DNA of 64,000 nt. Origin: Deinococcus yavapaiensis KR-236 (lineage in GTDB: Bacteria > Deinococcota > Deinococci > Deinococcales > Deinococcaceae). Below the pieces are notes generated by a model. It saw only the letters and a program-made list of their open reading frames with translations. It searched no databases and was not told the DNA's origin. The stretch lies in the NCBI RefSeq assembly GCF_003217515.1, contig NZ_QJSX01000011.1:1-64000 (forward strand). The letters are read 5' to 3'. Both the position numbers and the translations under genes were made by a program. This document shows, in pieces, positions 8,049-19,128 of the stretch; positions within the stretch are counted from its first letter, which is position 1; each line of letters opens with the position of its first letter.

Positions 8049-10060
8049 GCGCCTTGCTGCTGAGCGGCTTGTTCGTCGTCTCGCTGCTGCTGCTGGTTCG
8101 GTTGCCCGAGCGGGTGCTCGGCATCGCCACGGGGCTCGTCGTGCTCGGGCTCGCCTTGGCCGTCACCTTGCTCGGCAGCGTGACGCGCGCTCGCGCCGCG
8201 CTCGACGTCGGTGCGCTGCTGCTCGGCAGCGCGCTCGTCGCCACGAGTGTCGCGTTGCCCCGAATCGCCGCGCGTCAACGCCGTGCCCAGCGTCAGACCG
8301 TCAAGGCGCCGCCGTTGCTCGCCAGTGGTCCCCCGACGGCCGAGATCACTCTGCGAGAGTACGAGGTGCTCGGGCGAATCGGCATCGGCGGGATGGGCAG
8401 CGTCTACCGTGCGCGTCGTCTCGCGGACGGACGCATCGTCGCCTTGAAGGTGCCGCAGGAGAAGTACCTGGCCGACGCGAAGTTCGTCAAGCGCTTTTAT
8501 CGGGAAGCGGAAGTGCTGCGGCGCTTGGCCCACCCCAGCATCGTGAAGGTCTACGATTACAAGGCCGAGCCGGGCGAGCACTACATCGCCATGGAGTACC
8601 TCGACGGCGAAACGCTGGAGCACATGCTGGAGCTCAATCCACCCACGTTCGAGCAAAGCGTGCAAATCGTTCGGGCGCTCGCCGAAGCGTTGCGTCACAT
8701 TCACGGCCAGAATATCGTGCACCGCGATCTCAAGCCCGCCAACGTCATGATTCTGCGCGGCGCCTTCAAGGACGGCAAACTGCGTGATGGCGGCGTGAAG
8801 TTGATGGACTTCGGCATCGCCGTCGGCAAAGTCCTCACGCGTCTGACCATGACGGGCGCTCGCGTCGGCACGCCCATCTACATGTCGCCCGAGCAGGCCA
8901 AGGGCAACAAGGTGGACGCTCGAAGCGACGTGTACAGCCTCGGGGTGCTGCTCTACGAGATGATCACGAGCGAGCCGCCCTTCAAAGGCAGTTACGAAGC
9001 CGTGGTGCATCAGCAAGTCTTCGAGTCTCCCCGGCCTCCAAAGCAAGTGCGCATGGCGATTCCGGGACGTCTGTCCGAACTGACGCTGCACATGATCGAA
9101 AAGGACCCGTCGGCCCGCCCGTCGCTCGACGAGGTGATCGACGCGATCGAGAGCGGTGTACTGGAGGAAGAGCGCTTCGACGATCCGGAAGCGCTCGCGG
9201 TGAGCGTGGGAGAGCAGCAAGGCGCGCTTCGCCTGCTCGACCTCACGGGTCGGTTGCGCGTGAGCTTGCGAGGACTTTCGGGCGAGGGCGCGCTTCCCGC
9301 CGCGCCGACGGCGGTCGCCTCGGATCACGAGGGCGGGTTGTATGCCGCGATCGTCACCTACCGCGCGGGCGCGAACGTCCCTCACATGCTGTACAAGTTG
9401 GACGCGAACGGACGCGAGTTGCTGTCCTTCGGACGTTACGGCCTCGCGGAAAGCGAATTGCTTCAGCCGGTGAGCCTCAGCGTGGGAAGCGACGTCTTGT
9501 ACGTACTGGACGCGGAATCGTGCTTCGTGTCGATGTACTCCCCAGGCGGGGAGTACCTGGGACGTTTCGGCGGACGCGGCTCCGGCCGTGGAACCTTCGA
9601 TACGCCCGCGACGGTCGCCGCGAGCGGCGACGGGGACGTGTACGTCCTCGACATGGGCAATCGGCAGGTGCAGCGCTTTTCGAGCGACGGACGCTACTTG
9701 TCGCGCCTCGCCTTCCGCCTCGACCGTGAATCGGAGACGCTACGTCCCCTCGACGGGCTCGGCGTGGACCGCGAAGGCAACGTCTACATCGCCGACGCGC
9801 AAGCCGCCAAGATTCGCCGCATCAACGCCGAAGGCAAGACGGGCGCGACGTACACGGTGGAGACACTGCAAGGAGAAGCCGAGGACGTGCCTTGGCTCAT
9901 CACGATCGACGATTCCCAGCACCTGTACTGCGTCCGGTCGGGCGGCCAGATCTTGCGCAAGTACACGCCTGACGGCAAGCTCGAGAGCACCGTGGATCTC
10001 TATACCCCGGTCAACGCCTTCACGACCGTCCAGCGGCTCCCGAAACGCGTGATGGCATGA
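8045..10060 (+). CDS. Membrane Ser/Thr protein kinase with C-terminal NHL-type beta-propeller
   Basis: Start chosen because GAGGTGA (8034-8040) lies four bases before this GTG; an in-frame GTG at 7964 would add 27 residues. The 671-residue product has two or three hydrophobic helices at 1-75, then a Hanks-type kinase at about 105-370: glycine loop GRIGIGGMGSVY, Lys135, HRDLKPAN with Asp228, DFG with Asp255, and GTPIYMSPEQ in the activation loop, all intact. Residues about 400-671 form NHL/SMP30-like repeats (GDVYVLDMGNRQVQRF, GNVYIADAQAAKIRRI). Unusually the membrane anchor precedes the kinase, so kinase and propeller are on the same side of the membrane, most likely the cytoplasm. A hairpin terminator follows. 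Confidence 0.92.
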   Translation: MSALLLSGLFVVSLLLLVRLPERVLGIATGLVVLGLALAVTLLGSVTRARAALDVGALLLGSALVATSVALPRIAARQRRAQRQTVKAPPLLASGPPTAEITLREYEVLGRIGIGGMGSVYRARRLADGRIVALKVPQEKYLADAKFVKRFYREAEVLRRLAHPSIVKVYDYKAEPGEHYIAMEYLDGETLEHMLELNPPTFEQSVQIVRALAEALRHIHGQNIVHRDLKPANVMILRGAFKDGKLRDGGVKLMDFGIAVGKVLTRLTMTGARVGTPIYMSPEQAKGNKVDARSDVYSLGVLLYEMITSEPPFKGSYEAVVHQQVFESPRPPKQVRMAIPGRLSELTLHMIEKDPSARPSLDEVIDAIESGVLEEERFDDPEALAVSVGEQQGALRLLDLTGRLRVSLRGLSGEGALPAAPTAVASDHEGGLYAAIVTYRAGANVPHMLYKLDANGRELLSFGRYGLAESELLQPVSLSVGSDVLYVLDAESCFVSMYSPGGEYLGRFGGRGSGRGTFDTPATVAASGDGDVYVLDMGNRQVQRFSSDGRYLSRLAFRLDRESETLRPLDGLGVDREGNVYIADAQAAKIRRINAEGKTGATYTVETLQGEAEDVPWLITIDDSQHLYCVRSGGQILRKYTPDGKLESTVDLYTPVNAFTTVQRLPKRVMA

Positions 10061-10077
10061 CTTGAACGGAATGACGA

Positions 10078-10109
10078 GAACGGCGCCCGGATCGATCCCG
10101 GCGCCGTTC
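10078..10109. terminator. Bidirectional hairpin terminator between kinase and speD
   Basis: GAACGGCGCC and GGCGCCGTTC pair perfectly around a 12-base loop, midway between two convergent genes. There is no strong T-run, only TTCGGTTGG on the plus side. Confidence 0.7.
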
Positions 10110-10136
10110 GTTCGGTTGGTGGGGTTGCTTCGGCGG

Positions 10137-10577
10137 TTAAGCGATGCGCGCTTCGAGGTATTCGCGTTCGCCGCTGACGATACGCTCGGCTTCGGTGAGG
10201 TCCTTGGGGAATTCCTTGCCGCGGTTGATGAAGTGCGTGTCGTATCGGCCCATCTCGAAGTGCTCGATAAGGTAATTCAGCGCTTTTTGGACGTCGAATT
10301 CCTTGCACGAGAACACGTCGACGCTCAGGAAGCCGCGCTGGGGAAACGTGTGAATCGCGATGTGCGACTCGGCGATGATGACTACGCCCGTTACACCGCT
10401 GTCTTCGGGGGTCGTTCCGTTGTACCGCTGCACGTGCGGCGGCAGGATCTTCGTCATTTCCATTTCGACAGGCAGTTCGTCAAGCACTTTACGAATCAAC
10501 TCGACGTCGTCGAGTTTCTCGGAGCTCGCATGGTAACCGTCAATCATCAGGTGCGGGCCGAAACCAAAGAGTTCCAT
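10137..10577 (-). CDS. speD: S-adenosylmethionine decarboxylase proenzyme
   Basis: Makes decarboxylated SAM for polyamine synthesis. The 146-residue chain is the bacterial pyruvoyl type: self-cleavage between Glu70 and Ser71 (AESHIAIHTFP), with the partner residues His76 and Cys91 (VDVFSCKEFD). An AAGGAGGT site eight bases before the ATG makes this the start, although an in-frame GTG 27 codons upstream would add a CxxC-containing extension (WPRCEAC). Transcribed from a consensus promoter at 10702-10730 with a leader of about 115 bases. No speE is adjacent. Confidence 0.93.
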   Translation of the reverse strand: MELFGFGPHLMIDGYHASSEKLDDVELIRKVLDELPVEMEMTKILPPHVQRYNGTTPEDSGVTGVVIIAESHIAIHTFPQRGFLSVDVFSCKEFDVQKALNYLIEHFEMGRYDTHFINRGKEFPKDLTEAERIVSGEREYLEARIA

Positions 10578-10701
10578 CTCAGCGACCTCCTTGAAATTTG
10601 CCGCCCGAGCATCCCGCTCACACGCCTCGCAGCGCGGCCATTGGCCTCCAGGCACGTGCTGTGTTCGCGGGCTGGTCCGCCTCCCGAACGCACGAAGACC
10701 A

Positions 10702-10730
10702 ATACTACAGCCAGGGGGTTCGAAAGTCAA
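10702..10730 (-). promoter_or_regulatory. Sigma-A promoter of speD
   Basis: TTGACT (10725-10730) and TAGTAT (10702-10707) with exactly 17 bp between them, read on the minus strand. Together with the tRNA promoter this is one of two clear two-box promoters in the window. It leaves a 5' leader of about 115 bases before speD, G+C rich and likely structured. Confidence 0.8.
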
Positions 10731-10859
10731 GTTTTTCTCGACCTGGCGCGAAAAAGCCTTTGTTCGACGAGGCGCCCGGTTTGCGCGGCGCGATCGTACG
10801 TCAGGCTCGAAACTTCAGGCAAAATACCGCTTGTGAACAGCGTCCCGAGCAACGCTTGG

Positions 10860-10868
10860 TGATATTCT
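10860..10868 (+). promoter_or_regulatory. Extended -10 promoter of the sdh operon
   Basis: TGATATTCT carries the TGN extension plus TATTCT, about 70 bases before the sdhC start. No good -35 lies 16-18 bp upstream. The 360-bp gap between speD and sdhC holds the two divergent promoters and nothing else that I can identify. Confidence 0.45.
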
Positions 10869-10937
10869 GTGGAGCGGTTAGACGCTGCTTCAATCCGGAA
10901 CCCGAGAAGGGGCGCCACCGAAGGAGGATCACCTTTC

Positions 10938-11294
10938 ATGTATCGAGGAAGAGAAGGACAGTGGGCATGGCTGCTTCACCGCCTGTCCGGCCTGGCCATC
11001 TTGGCCTACTTGAGCATCCACATCATCAGCATCGGTTCGTTCATCTTCGGCGAACGGGTGTACATGGCGATTCACGAGGTCTACGACCATTGGCTGTTCC
11101 GACTCGGCCTGATCGCGATCGTGGCTGGCGTGCTCTACCACTCGTTCAACGGGCTGCGCGTCATCGTCATGGATTTCACGGGACACGGCATCCGCTACCA
11201 GCGCCACTTGTTCTGGGCCACCATCGTCATCACGCTCATCGGCACCGCGTACACCGCCTACATGGTGATTCCGCGTGTCCTGGCAGGAGTTTGA
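10938..11294 (+). CDS. sdhC: Succinate dehydrogenase cytochrome b556 subunit
   Basis: One of two membrane anchors of complex II, which binds heme b and quinone. The 118 residues hold three hydrophobic helices; the motif LHRLSGLAILAYLSIHI contains the Arg-Leu-Ser-Gly signature and the probable heme-ligand histidine. AAGGAGG before the ATG fixes the start. First gene of sdhCDAB; sdhD begins two bases after its stop, with its ribosome site inside the sdhC end. Confidence 0.93.
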   Translation: MYRGREGQWAWLLHRLSGLAILAYLSIHIISIGSFIFGERVYMAIHEVYDHWLFRLGLIAIVAGVLYHSFNGLRVIVMDFTGHGIRYQRHLFWATIVITLIGTAYTAYMVIPRVLAGV

Positions 11295-11295
11295 A

Positions 11296-11691
11296 GTGAT
11301 TCGCGCCAAGACTTACGCCGATGCCAAAGAGCAATCCCACACGAACGCCGAGCTCAATTGGTGGATCTTCATGCGCGTGTCGGGCGTCGTCCTCGTATTC
11401 CTGATCCTGGGGCACTTGTGGATGACGTACGTGTCGGTGTCCGAGAAGGACGCCACGTTCACCGCCGTTACCGCCAAGCTCGCCGATCCCGTTTGGAAGC
11501 TGTACGACTGGTTGATTTTGGTGCTGTCGTTGCTGCACGGCGCCAACGGCGCGCGTTACTCTATCGAGGACTACGTGCGCTCACGCCCCAACCGCTTCTG
11601 GGTGAAGATCATCTTCTACGCCGTGATGGCGGCCTTGTTCATCTTCGGATCGATCGGGCTCTTCACCTTGACGCCGTCGTTCAACAAGTGA
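11296..11691 (+). CDS. sdhD: Succinate dehydrogenase membrane anchor subunit
   Basis: Second membrane anchor of complex II. Three helices are visible (SGVVLVFLILGHLWMTYV, WLILVLSLLHGANGAR, IIFYAVMAALFIFGSIG), with the His in LGHLW as the likely second heme ligand. The GTG at 11296, preceded by AGGAG at seven bases and directly following the sdhC stop, is preferred to a GTG seven codons upstream inside sdhC. The 131-residue length suits the family. Confidence 0.9.
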   Translation: MIRAKTYADAKEQSHTNAELNWWIFMRVSGVVLVFLILGHLWMTYVSVSEKDATFTAVTAKLADPVWKLYDWLILVLSLLHGANGARYSIEDYVRSRPNRFWVKIIFYAVMAALFIFGSIGLFTLTPSFNK

Positions 11692-11722
11692 CCTCCACGG
11701 ACCGATTCAGCAAGGAGTGACG

Positions 11723-13480
<1,758 letters not shown>

Positions 13481-13502
13481 GCCGCATCCCGGCTGGAGTG
13501 TC

Positions 13503-14210
13503 ATGTTCGTCAACCTCAAGATTCTTCGCTACAACCCCGAGAAGGACAAGCGGCCACACTGGGACACGCACAAAGTCGAGTGCGAGCCGGGCGACCGCGT
13601 CCTCGACCTCCTCAACCACGTCAAGTGGTACGTCGACCCCACCTTGACGTATCGCCGCTCGTGCGCGCACGGCGTGTGCGGCTCCGACGCGATGCTCATC
13701 AGCGGGCGCAACCGCCTCGCGTGCAAGATCTTGGTGCGCGACCTTACGAAGGACGGCGGCACCATCACCGTCGAACCGATTCGTGGCCTGCGCGTCGAAC
13801 GCGACCTGCTCGTCGACATGGAGCCGTTCTTCGAGAGCTACCGCGCCGTCCTCCCGTTCTTCATCAACGACGAGGCGCCTCCGGCGGGTGAGCGTTTGCA
13901 ATCGCCCGAGGACCGCGAGCGCTTCGACCAAGGCACGAAGTGTATCTTGTGCGCCGCGTGCACCACGTCCTGCCCGATCTTTTGGGTGAACGGTCGCTAC
14001 CTCGGTCCCGCCGCGATCGTGCAGGCGCACCGCTTCATCTTCGACTCGCGTGATCACGGAACGGAGCGGCGCCTCAACATCCTCAATCAAAACACGGGTG
14101 TGTGGCGTTGCCGCACCGCGTACAACTGCACCGAAGCGTGCCCGCGCGAAATTCCCGTGACGCAGCTCATCGAGGAAGTCAAGCGCGCGGTGATGTACCA
14201 GCAAGTGTAA
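13503..14210 (+). CDS. sdhB: Succinate dehydrogenase iron-sulfur subunit
   Basis: Carries the three clusters linking SdhA to quinone. [2Fe-2S] ligands are C54 and C59 (SCAHGVCGSD), Asp62 in the third position as in E. coli, and C74. The [4Fe-4S] and [3Fe-4S] ligands lie in CILCAACTTSCP and CRTAYNCTEACP. The 235 residues match the family. The upstream ribosome site is modest (GGAG). A strong hairpin terminator follows 15 bp after the stop. Confidence 0.97.
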   Translation: MFVNLKILRYNPEKDKRPHWDTHKVECEPGDRVLDLLNHVKWYVDPTLTYRRSCAHGVCGSDAMLISGRNRLACKILVRDLTKDGGTITVEPIRGLRVERDLLVDMEPFFESYRAVLPFFINDEAPPAGERLQSPEDRERFDQGTKCILCAACTTSCPIFWVNGRYLGPAAIVQAHRFIFDSRDHGTERRLNILNQNTGVWRCRTAYNCTEACPREIPVTQLIEEVKRAVMYQQV

Positions 14211-14225
14211 GCACCGCGTCGACGG

Positions 14226-14251
14226 CGCCCTCGCTCGTTCGAGCGAGGGCG
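14226..14251. terminator. Hairpin terminator of the sdh operon
   Basis: CGCCCTCGCTC and GAGCGAGGGCG form an 11-bp stem with a GTTC loop. It sits between convergent sdhB and the lipoprotein gene and can serve both. Confidence 0.8.
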
Positions 14252-14263
14252 TCGTTCATGACG

Positions 14264-14710
14264 TCAGAATTGAAACGCGTACCGCCCGCCTCTTCCATCC
14301 GTACACGTGCCGTTGCCTCGGTTTTCCACGTCCACGAGGAAGTCGCACGTCAACACCAAGCCACCCTCGCTCTTGGCGATGATCGTCCCGTTTCGCGTGC
14401 CGTTCGGGACGCGTGCCGCCTCGACATTTCCGAACAAGACGTTCGCGCTCGGCGAGGACACGCCGACGCTGACGCCGAATCCGAGGCGCGTGTCTGCGCC
14501 AAGGACGTTGTACTCACCCGTCAGTACCTCCCCGCCGAGATCCACGCGAACGGCGTTGCGGCCCGTGATGGTGGCGCCCGTCAAGGTGATGCGCCCTTCT
14601 TGCCCGTTGGCGACGTTCACGAGCCGTCCTGCTCGCTGCTGAGCGGTGAGGGCGGGAGCGCAGGAAGCGAGGACGACGGCCGACGCCAAGAGCAGCAGGA
14701 CGGGCTTCAT
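14264..14710 (-). CDS. Small lipoprotein of unknown function
   Basis: A 148-residue product with a lipoprotein signal: hydrophobic MKPVLLLLASAVVLAS followed by Cys17 in a good lipobox (LASC). The mature part is beta-rich and Gly/Asn rich (GRITLTGATITGRNAV, GTRNGTIIAKSEGGLVL), with one further pair of cysteines that could form a disulfide. TACCCT (14716-14721) is five bases before the ATG, so the message is probably leaderless. No family recognised; an envelope-anchored beta-sandwich is the most that can be said. Confidence 0.75.
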   Translation of the reverse strand: MKPVLLLLASAVVLASCAPALTAQQRAGRLVNVANGQEGRITLTGATITGRNAVRVDLGGEVLTGEYNVLGADTRLGFGVSVGVSSPSANVLFGNVEAARVPNGTRNGTIIAKSEGGLVLTCDFLVDVENRGNGTCTDGRGGRYAFQF

Positions 14711-14754
14711 ACTTCAGGGTACCCGGGGAAGCTGACGGCGGATGAAGCGTCTCA

Positions 14755-15072
14755 TCAGAATCGCGGATCTGAACTCGTGACGACTTCGTGCACTTCGAGG
14801 ACGTTCGGGCCGCTGAACGCCTCGCGCGGAAGGCTACCGGAGCGGGCGTGCCCCTGCTTGAAAGCGTCGGACTCCGTCCAAGACCGGAAGGCCTCGTGGC
14901 TTTCCCAGAAGGTCAGAAAGACGTACGGCTCGCCGAGCTTCGTGGGCCGCAGAACGTGGTTGGCGACGAAACCCGGCATGGTGTCGACGAGACCCGCGCG
15001 AGCCCGGAAACGTTCCTCGAATTGCTCGGCGAACTCGGGGGCGACGAAGATGCGGTTGGCGACGGTGATCAT
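14755..15072 (-). CDS. ABM-domain monooxygenase-like protein (IsdG/HmoB fold)
   Basis: A 105-residue ferredoxin-like ABM domain, the fold of antibiotic-biosynthesis monooxygenases and IsdG-type heme oxygenases. Characteristic words are MITVANRIFV, the MPGFVANHVLRP turn, and FWESHEAFRSWTESDAF(K), where the W-x-S-x-x-x-F-x-x-W pattern is the family signature. A role in heme or quinone chemistry is possible, but the fold alone does not decide. TAGGAT (15079-15084) lies six bases before the ATG and includes the TAG stop of the upstream gene, so it is probably leaderless. Confidence 0.8.
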   Translation of the reverse strand: MITVANRIFVAPEFAEQFEERFRARAGLVDTMPGFVANHVLRPTKLGEPYVFLTFWESHEAFRSWTESDAFKQGHARSGSLPREAFSGPNVLEVHEVVTSSDPRF

Positions 15073-15081
15073 GCGGTCATC

Positions 15082-15708
15082 CTACAAGCCCAGCAACCCG
15101 AGGGCGGCCGTCGGACGCAGTTCGTTCACGAACGGGTCGATAAGTCGCTTGTTCGCCGGAAGAGGCGGCACGACGACTTGATCCCAATTCGGAAGCTGCA
15201 AGTTCTGCAAAGACTGCGCGGCGACCCCGAGGTCGACTTCGGGCAGACCGAGAACGCGATTGACTTCCGTGCGGACGTTGGCGTACTGCGCCTGTGTCAT
15301 GTTCTCGCGGCGCAGCGCCGCTTCCTGGGCGGTCCTGGCTTGACCGATGACGCCGCCCGCGTTGCGAATGACGTTCCACACTTCCAGCGCGCTCGGCGTT
15401 TGACCGTTGGCGAAATCCTGGTAGAGATTCTGGAATTGCCCGAGGTCCTGCCCGACCGCTTGACCCACCGAACGGCGAATGCGAACGAAGTCTCGGACTT
15501 CCTCGCCCGTGAGACTCACCGCCGAGCGCACGGATTGCGGGGTGCTGGGCACGCCCGGTTGGCGTTGACCGACGGCGACGTTGGGAACGTTGAAGTTGGC
15601 GAGGAAGTTTTGAATCGGCACCCACACGAAGAAGTACCCGAGGACGCCTACGAGCACGAGAATCACGAGGGTGGCCGACAGGCAGCCGAAAACGAAGTTC
15701 CTGACCAT
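15082..15708 (-). CDS. Membrane-anchored hypothetical protein
   Basis: A 208-residue protein with one N-terminal transmembrane helix (about residues 8-32, ATLVILVLVGVLGYFFVWV) and a large Gln/Val/Asn-rich helical domain outside or inside the membrane. It is a possible fourth member of the thi operon, 39 bp after thiN, with an AAGGAAGTGAT site before the ATG. No recognised family; several short amphipathic helices in the C-terminal half suggest a helical bundle. Confidence 0.65.
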   Translation of the reverse strand: MVRNFVFGCLSATLVILVLVGVLGYFFVWVPIQNFLANFNVPNVAVGQRQPGVPSTPQSVRSAVSLTGEEVRDFVRIRRSVGQAVGQDLGQFQNLYQDFANGQTPSALEVWNVIRNAGGVIGQARTAQEAALRRENMTQAQYANVRTEVNRVLGLPEVDLGVAAQSLQNLQLPNWDQVVVPPLPANKRLIDPFVNELRPTAALGLLGL

Positions 15709-15747
15709 ATCACTTCCTTGTACGACGCGGGACGCCGGGAAGTTGCG

Positions 15748-16368
15748 TCAACTCCACCGTTGCGTCAGCAGAGCGCGTCCTCGCGTCAAGGTCGCCGTGA
15801 CGACGCGGTCGCTCGCCTCGTTGGAGACGGTGTGCCCGGAGCCGCGTTTCACGTGAGCGTCCGTGAGAGGCCAGCGCACGCCGCGCAAGGTGAGGCCCGC
15901 GAGATCGTCCACGGCGACGATGCTCACGATCTGCCCGAGCACGGCGCGAACGTCGACGCGCGCGAGAAGCGGCACGGCCGACTCGTCACCCGAGTGCAGT
16001 TCGACGTCCAAGCCTTCCTCCGCGCTTCGTAAGGCGAGCAGGACGAGGGCGAGGGTGTGATCGAGGCGTCCACCGAAGGCGCCCCAAAAGGTGACGTGTG
16101 TCGCGCCCGCTTCTCGGGCGTGGTGCAAGGCGAGTTCGGCGTCGGTGAAATTCTTGTCCCTCGGGACCGTGACGCGCTCGACGTTCCTGACGTCGAGGCC
16201 GTCGGAGGAATCGAAGTCGCCCACCCACAAGGTCGGCTCGACTTGCAGCAAGGACGCGTGCCGCACGCCGCCGTCCGCGGCGATCACGAGGGCGGGAGGC
16301 GTTTCTCGTCGGCGGCGCAGTTCGGGCGTGTCGGTCAGCGTGCCGCCCACGAGGATCCAGGCGTTCAC
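15748..16368 (-). CDS. thiN: Thiamine pyrophosphokinase
   Basis: Converts imported thiamine to TPP using ATP. The 206-residue chain has the family words IAADGGVRHA, WVGDFDS (metal-binding Asp pair), DKNFTDAELAL and WGAFGGRLDHTLA. The GTG start overlaps the thiP stop (GTGA), so translation is coupled to the transporter genes. Its position directly after thiB-thiP under a TPP riboswitch makes a salvage operon: uptake, then activation. Confidence 0.92.
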   Translation of the reverse strand: MNAWILVGGTLTDTPELRRRRETPPALVIAADGGVRHASLLQVEPTLWVGDFDSSDGLDVRNVERVTVPRDKNFTDAELALHHAREAGATHVTFWGAFGGRLDHTLALVLLALRSAEEGLDVELHSGDESAVPLLARVDVRAVLGQIVSIVAVDDLAGLTLRGVRWPLTDAHVKRGSGHTVSNEASDRVVTATLTRGRALLTQRWS

Positions 16369-17896
16369 GTGACGTCTCCCCTGCCCCCGTCGAGCGCGGC
16401 GAACCCGGCGAGCGCGAGGCCCATCAGGAGGGTGGCGAGCGCGCACGCTTCCCCGAGGTTTCGCTCGCCCGGCCGTGAGAGCTTCTCGGCGACGCCCAAA
16501 CTGAGCGTCGCCCACTCGGGACGCGACAGGACGAGGGTCGCCGCGAACTCGCCGAACGTCGCCGCGAGGGCGAGCGCCGCGCCGCCCCTCAAGGCGGGCA
16601 GGACGAGCGGAAAGGTGACGCGGCGAAGAACTTGGCCGGGAGTCGCGCCGAGGGTGCGCGCGAGATCGAGCAGACCTCGCGGCACGTCCCGCAAGGCGGG
16701 CAGCAGGCTTCGCACGACGAGCGGCGTGCTCAGCAGGACGTACGCGGCGACGAGCAGGGGCAATTCGGCGAGGAGACGCGGGTAGAGCAGCAAAAAGCCC
16801 ACGCCGAGGCTGACGGGCGACACGACGAGCGGCGCGAGGCTGACGAAGTCGAGAACGTTCGAGCGAGCGGCCGCCAAAGAGAACGCCACGCCGAGCGCGA
16901 CCGCCGCGATGAGCGTCAAGACCCCGAAGCGAACGGTGTTGAGCAGCAGAAAGCTCAGCGGAGGGTCGTCGGACGACGCGACGCCCGACCAGAAGGCCAG
17001 GGTGAGGCCGTCGGGGCCGAGCAACGATTTCGCCGCGACCGCGACGAGCGGCCCGAAGCACACGAGAAGCGTGAATCCCAAGAAGGCGGCGAGGACGAGG
17101 CGCACGGCGAGCGGAGCGGAACGGTGAGGAAGCCGCGTCGCCACGCCGAGCGGCGTCGACCGCGCGAGGCGCAGGTAAGCGAGCAAGGCGGGCGTCGTCA
17201 CGACGAGCTGCACGGCGACGAGCGCGGACGCTTCGGACAGGCGTCCTTCCAGCAAGGCGAGCGCGTACACCTCGACTTCCAAGGTGGCGTACCGCTCGCC
17301 CCCGAGGAGGTACGGCAATCCGAACGACAAGGCGCTGTACAAAAACACCAGCACCACCCCGGCGAGCAGGCCGGGCGCCGCCAGCGGCAACGTGACGCGC
17401 GCGAACGCCCGCAGCGGTGACGCGCCGAGCGAGCGAGCGCTCGCTTCCAACTCGGACGGGACGCGCGAAAACGCGGCGTGCGAAAGGCGCACGACGAGCG
17501 GCAAATTGAAGAACAAGTTGCCGAGCACGACGATCGCGGGCGTCTCGCTGAGATCCAACTTCAGCCAACCCCTGGGACCGACGAGGGCGGTGAGGCCCAT
17601 CGCCGCGACGAGGGTGGGGGTGACGAAGGGCAGCAGCAAGGCGCGCAGCAAGAAGGACGCGCCTCGCACACGGTACCCCGCGAGGCCCCAGGCGAGCGGC
17701 ACGCCGACGAGCGCCGCGAGCACGGCCGACAAGGTCGCCCCGCCGAACGTCCAGACGAGGCGACTTTGGAAGTACGGGTCGCGCAGAAGGCCGACGCTCA
17801 CTCCTCCCTCGGCGAGCGTGCGCAGCAGCGGCGCGATCAGGAACGCCGCCAGCAACGCGAGAAACGGCGCGGCCAGCAGCGCTCGGCGCGATTCGG

Positions 17897-17900
<4 letters not shown>
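16365..17900 (-). CDS. thiP: Thiamine ABC transporter permease ThiP
   Basis: A 511-residue fused double permease with about twelve helices. Two copies of the ATPase-docking EAA loop are visible, EASARSLGASPLRAF in the first half and LARTLGATPGQVL in the second, as in ThiP/AfuB-type proteins. The start is a TTG that overlaps the thiB stop as TTGA. No ATPase gene follows: thiN comes next, so the energising subunit must be encoded elsewhere or shared with another transporter. Confidence 0.9.
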
Positions 17901-18901
<1,001 letters not shown>

Positions 18902-18929
18902 GTAAAACCCCCTTGCGGTGGCATGGGGG

Positions 18930-19022
18930 AGGAAGGCCCACTCTCCCTCCGCCAGCATGAACTGGATCAGGTTCTTGGGGTCTGTCTCAGCCTCGCGCAC
19001 GCGCGAGACACCCCCGGTGGAC
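18930..19022 (-). ncRNA. TPP riboswitch (THI element)
   Basis: Read on the minus strand, the conserved core is complete: GGCTGAGA, then ACCCC, then AACCTGATC, then a G-C stem around GTTCATGC closing to GGCGGAGGGA. P2 is GGGGT with ACCCC, and an optional P3 hairpin (CTCGCGC/GCGCGAG) is present. Downstream, CCCCC (about 18924-18929) can pair with GGGGG (18907-18912), which is the thiB ribosome site and is followed by TTTT. The switch could thus act on translation, on termination, or on both; the sequence does not decide. Confidence 0.93.
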
Positions 19023-19028
19023 GAAGGG

Positions 19029-19034
19029 AGTATA
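19029..19034 (-). promoter_or_regulatory. -10 box of the thi operon
   Basis: TATACT on the minus strand, placing the transcription start near 19021, at the 5' edge of the TPP aptamer. No convincing -35 is seen. About 80 bp further on lies the divergent leaderless promoter of the FAD enzyme. Confidence 0.6.
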
Positions 19035-19128
19035 GCGCGCGTGGAAAGCGTGACGAACGTCCGGCAAGGCGCGGTGGCCTACAAAGTCGTGTGCAGACCG
19101 CGCGAACGAAGCGTCTACAATCGACCGC

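Noticed and set aside
7873..8244. N-terminal extension of the 555-residue protein
   Set aside because: It would run through a TATACT promoter and into the divergent kinase gene; composition is Ser/Thr/Arg noise.
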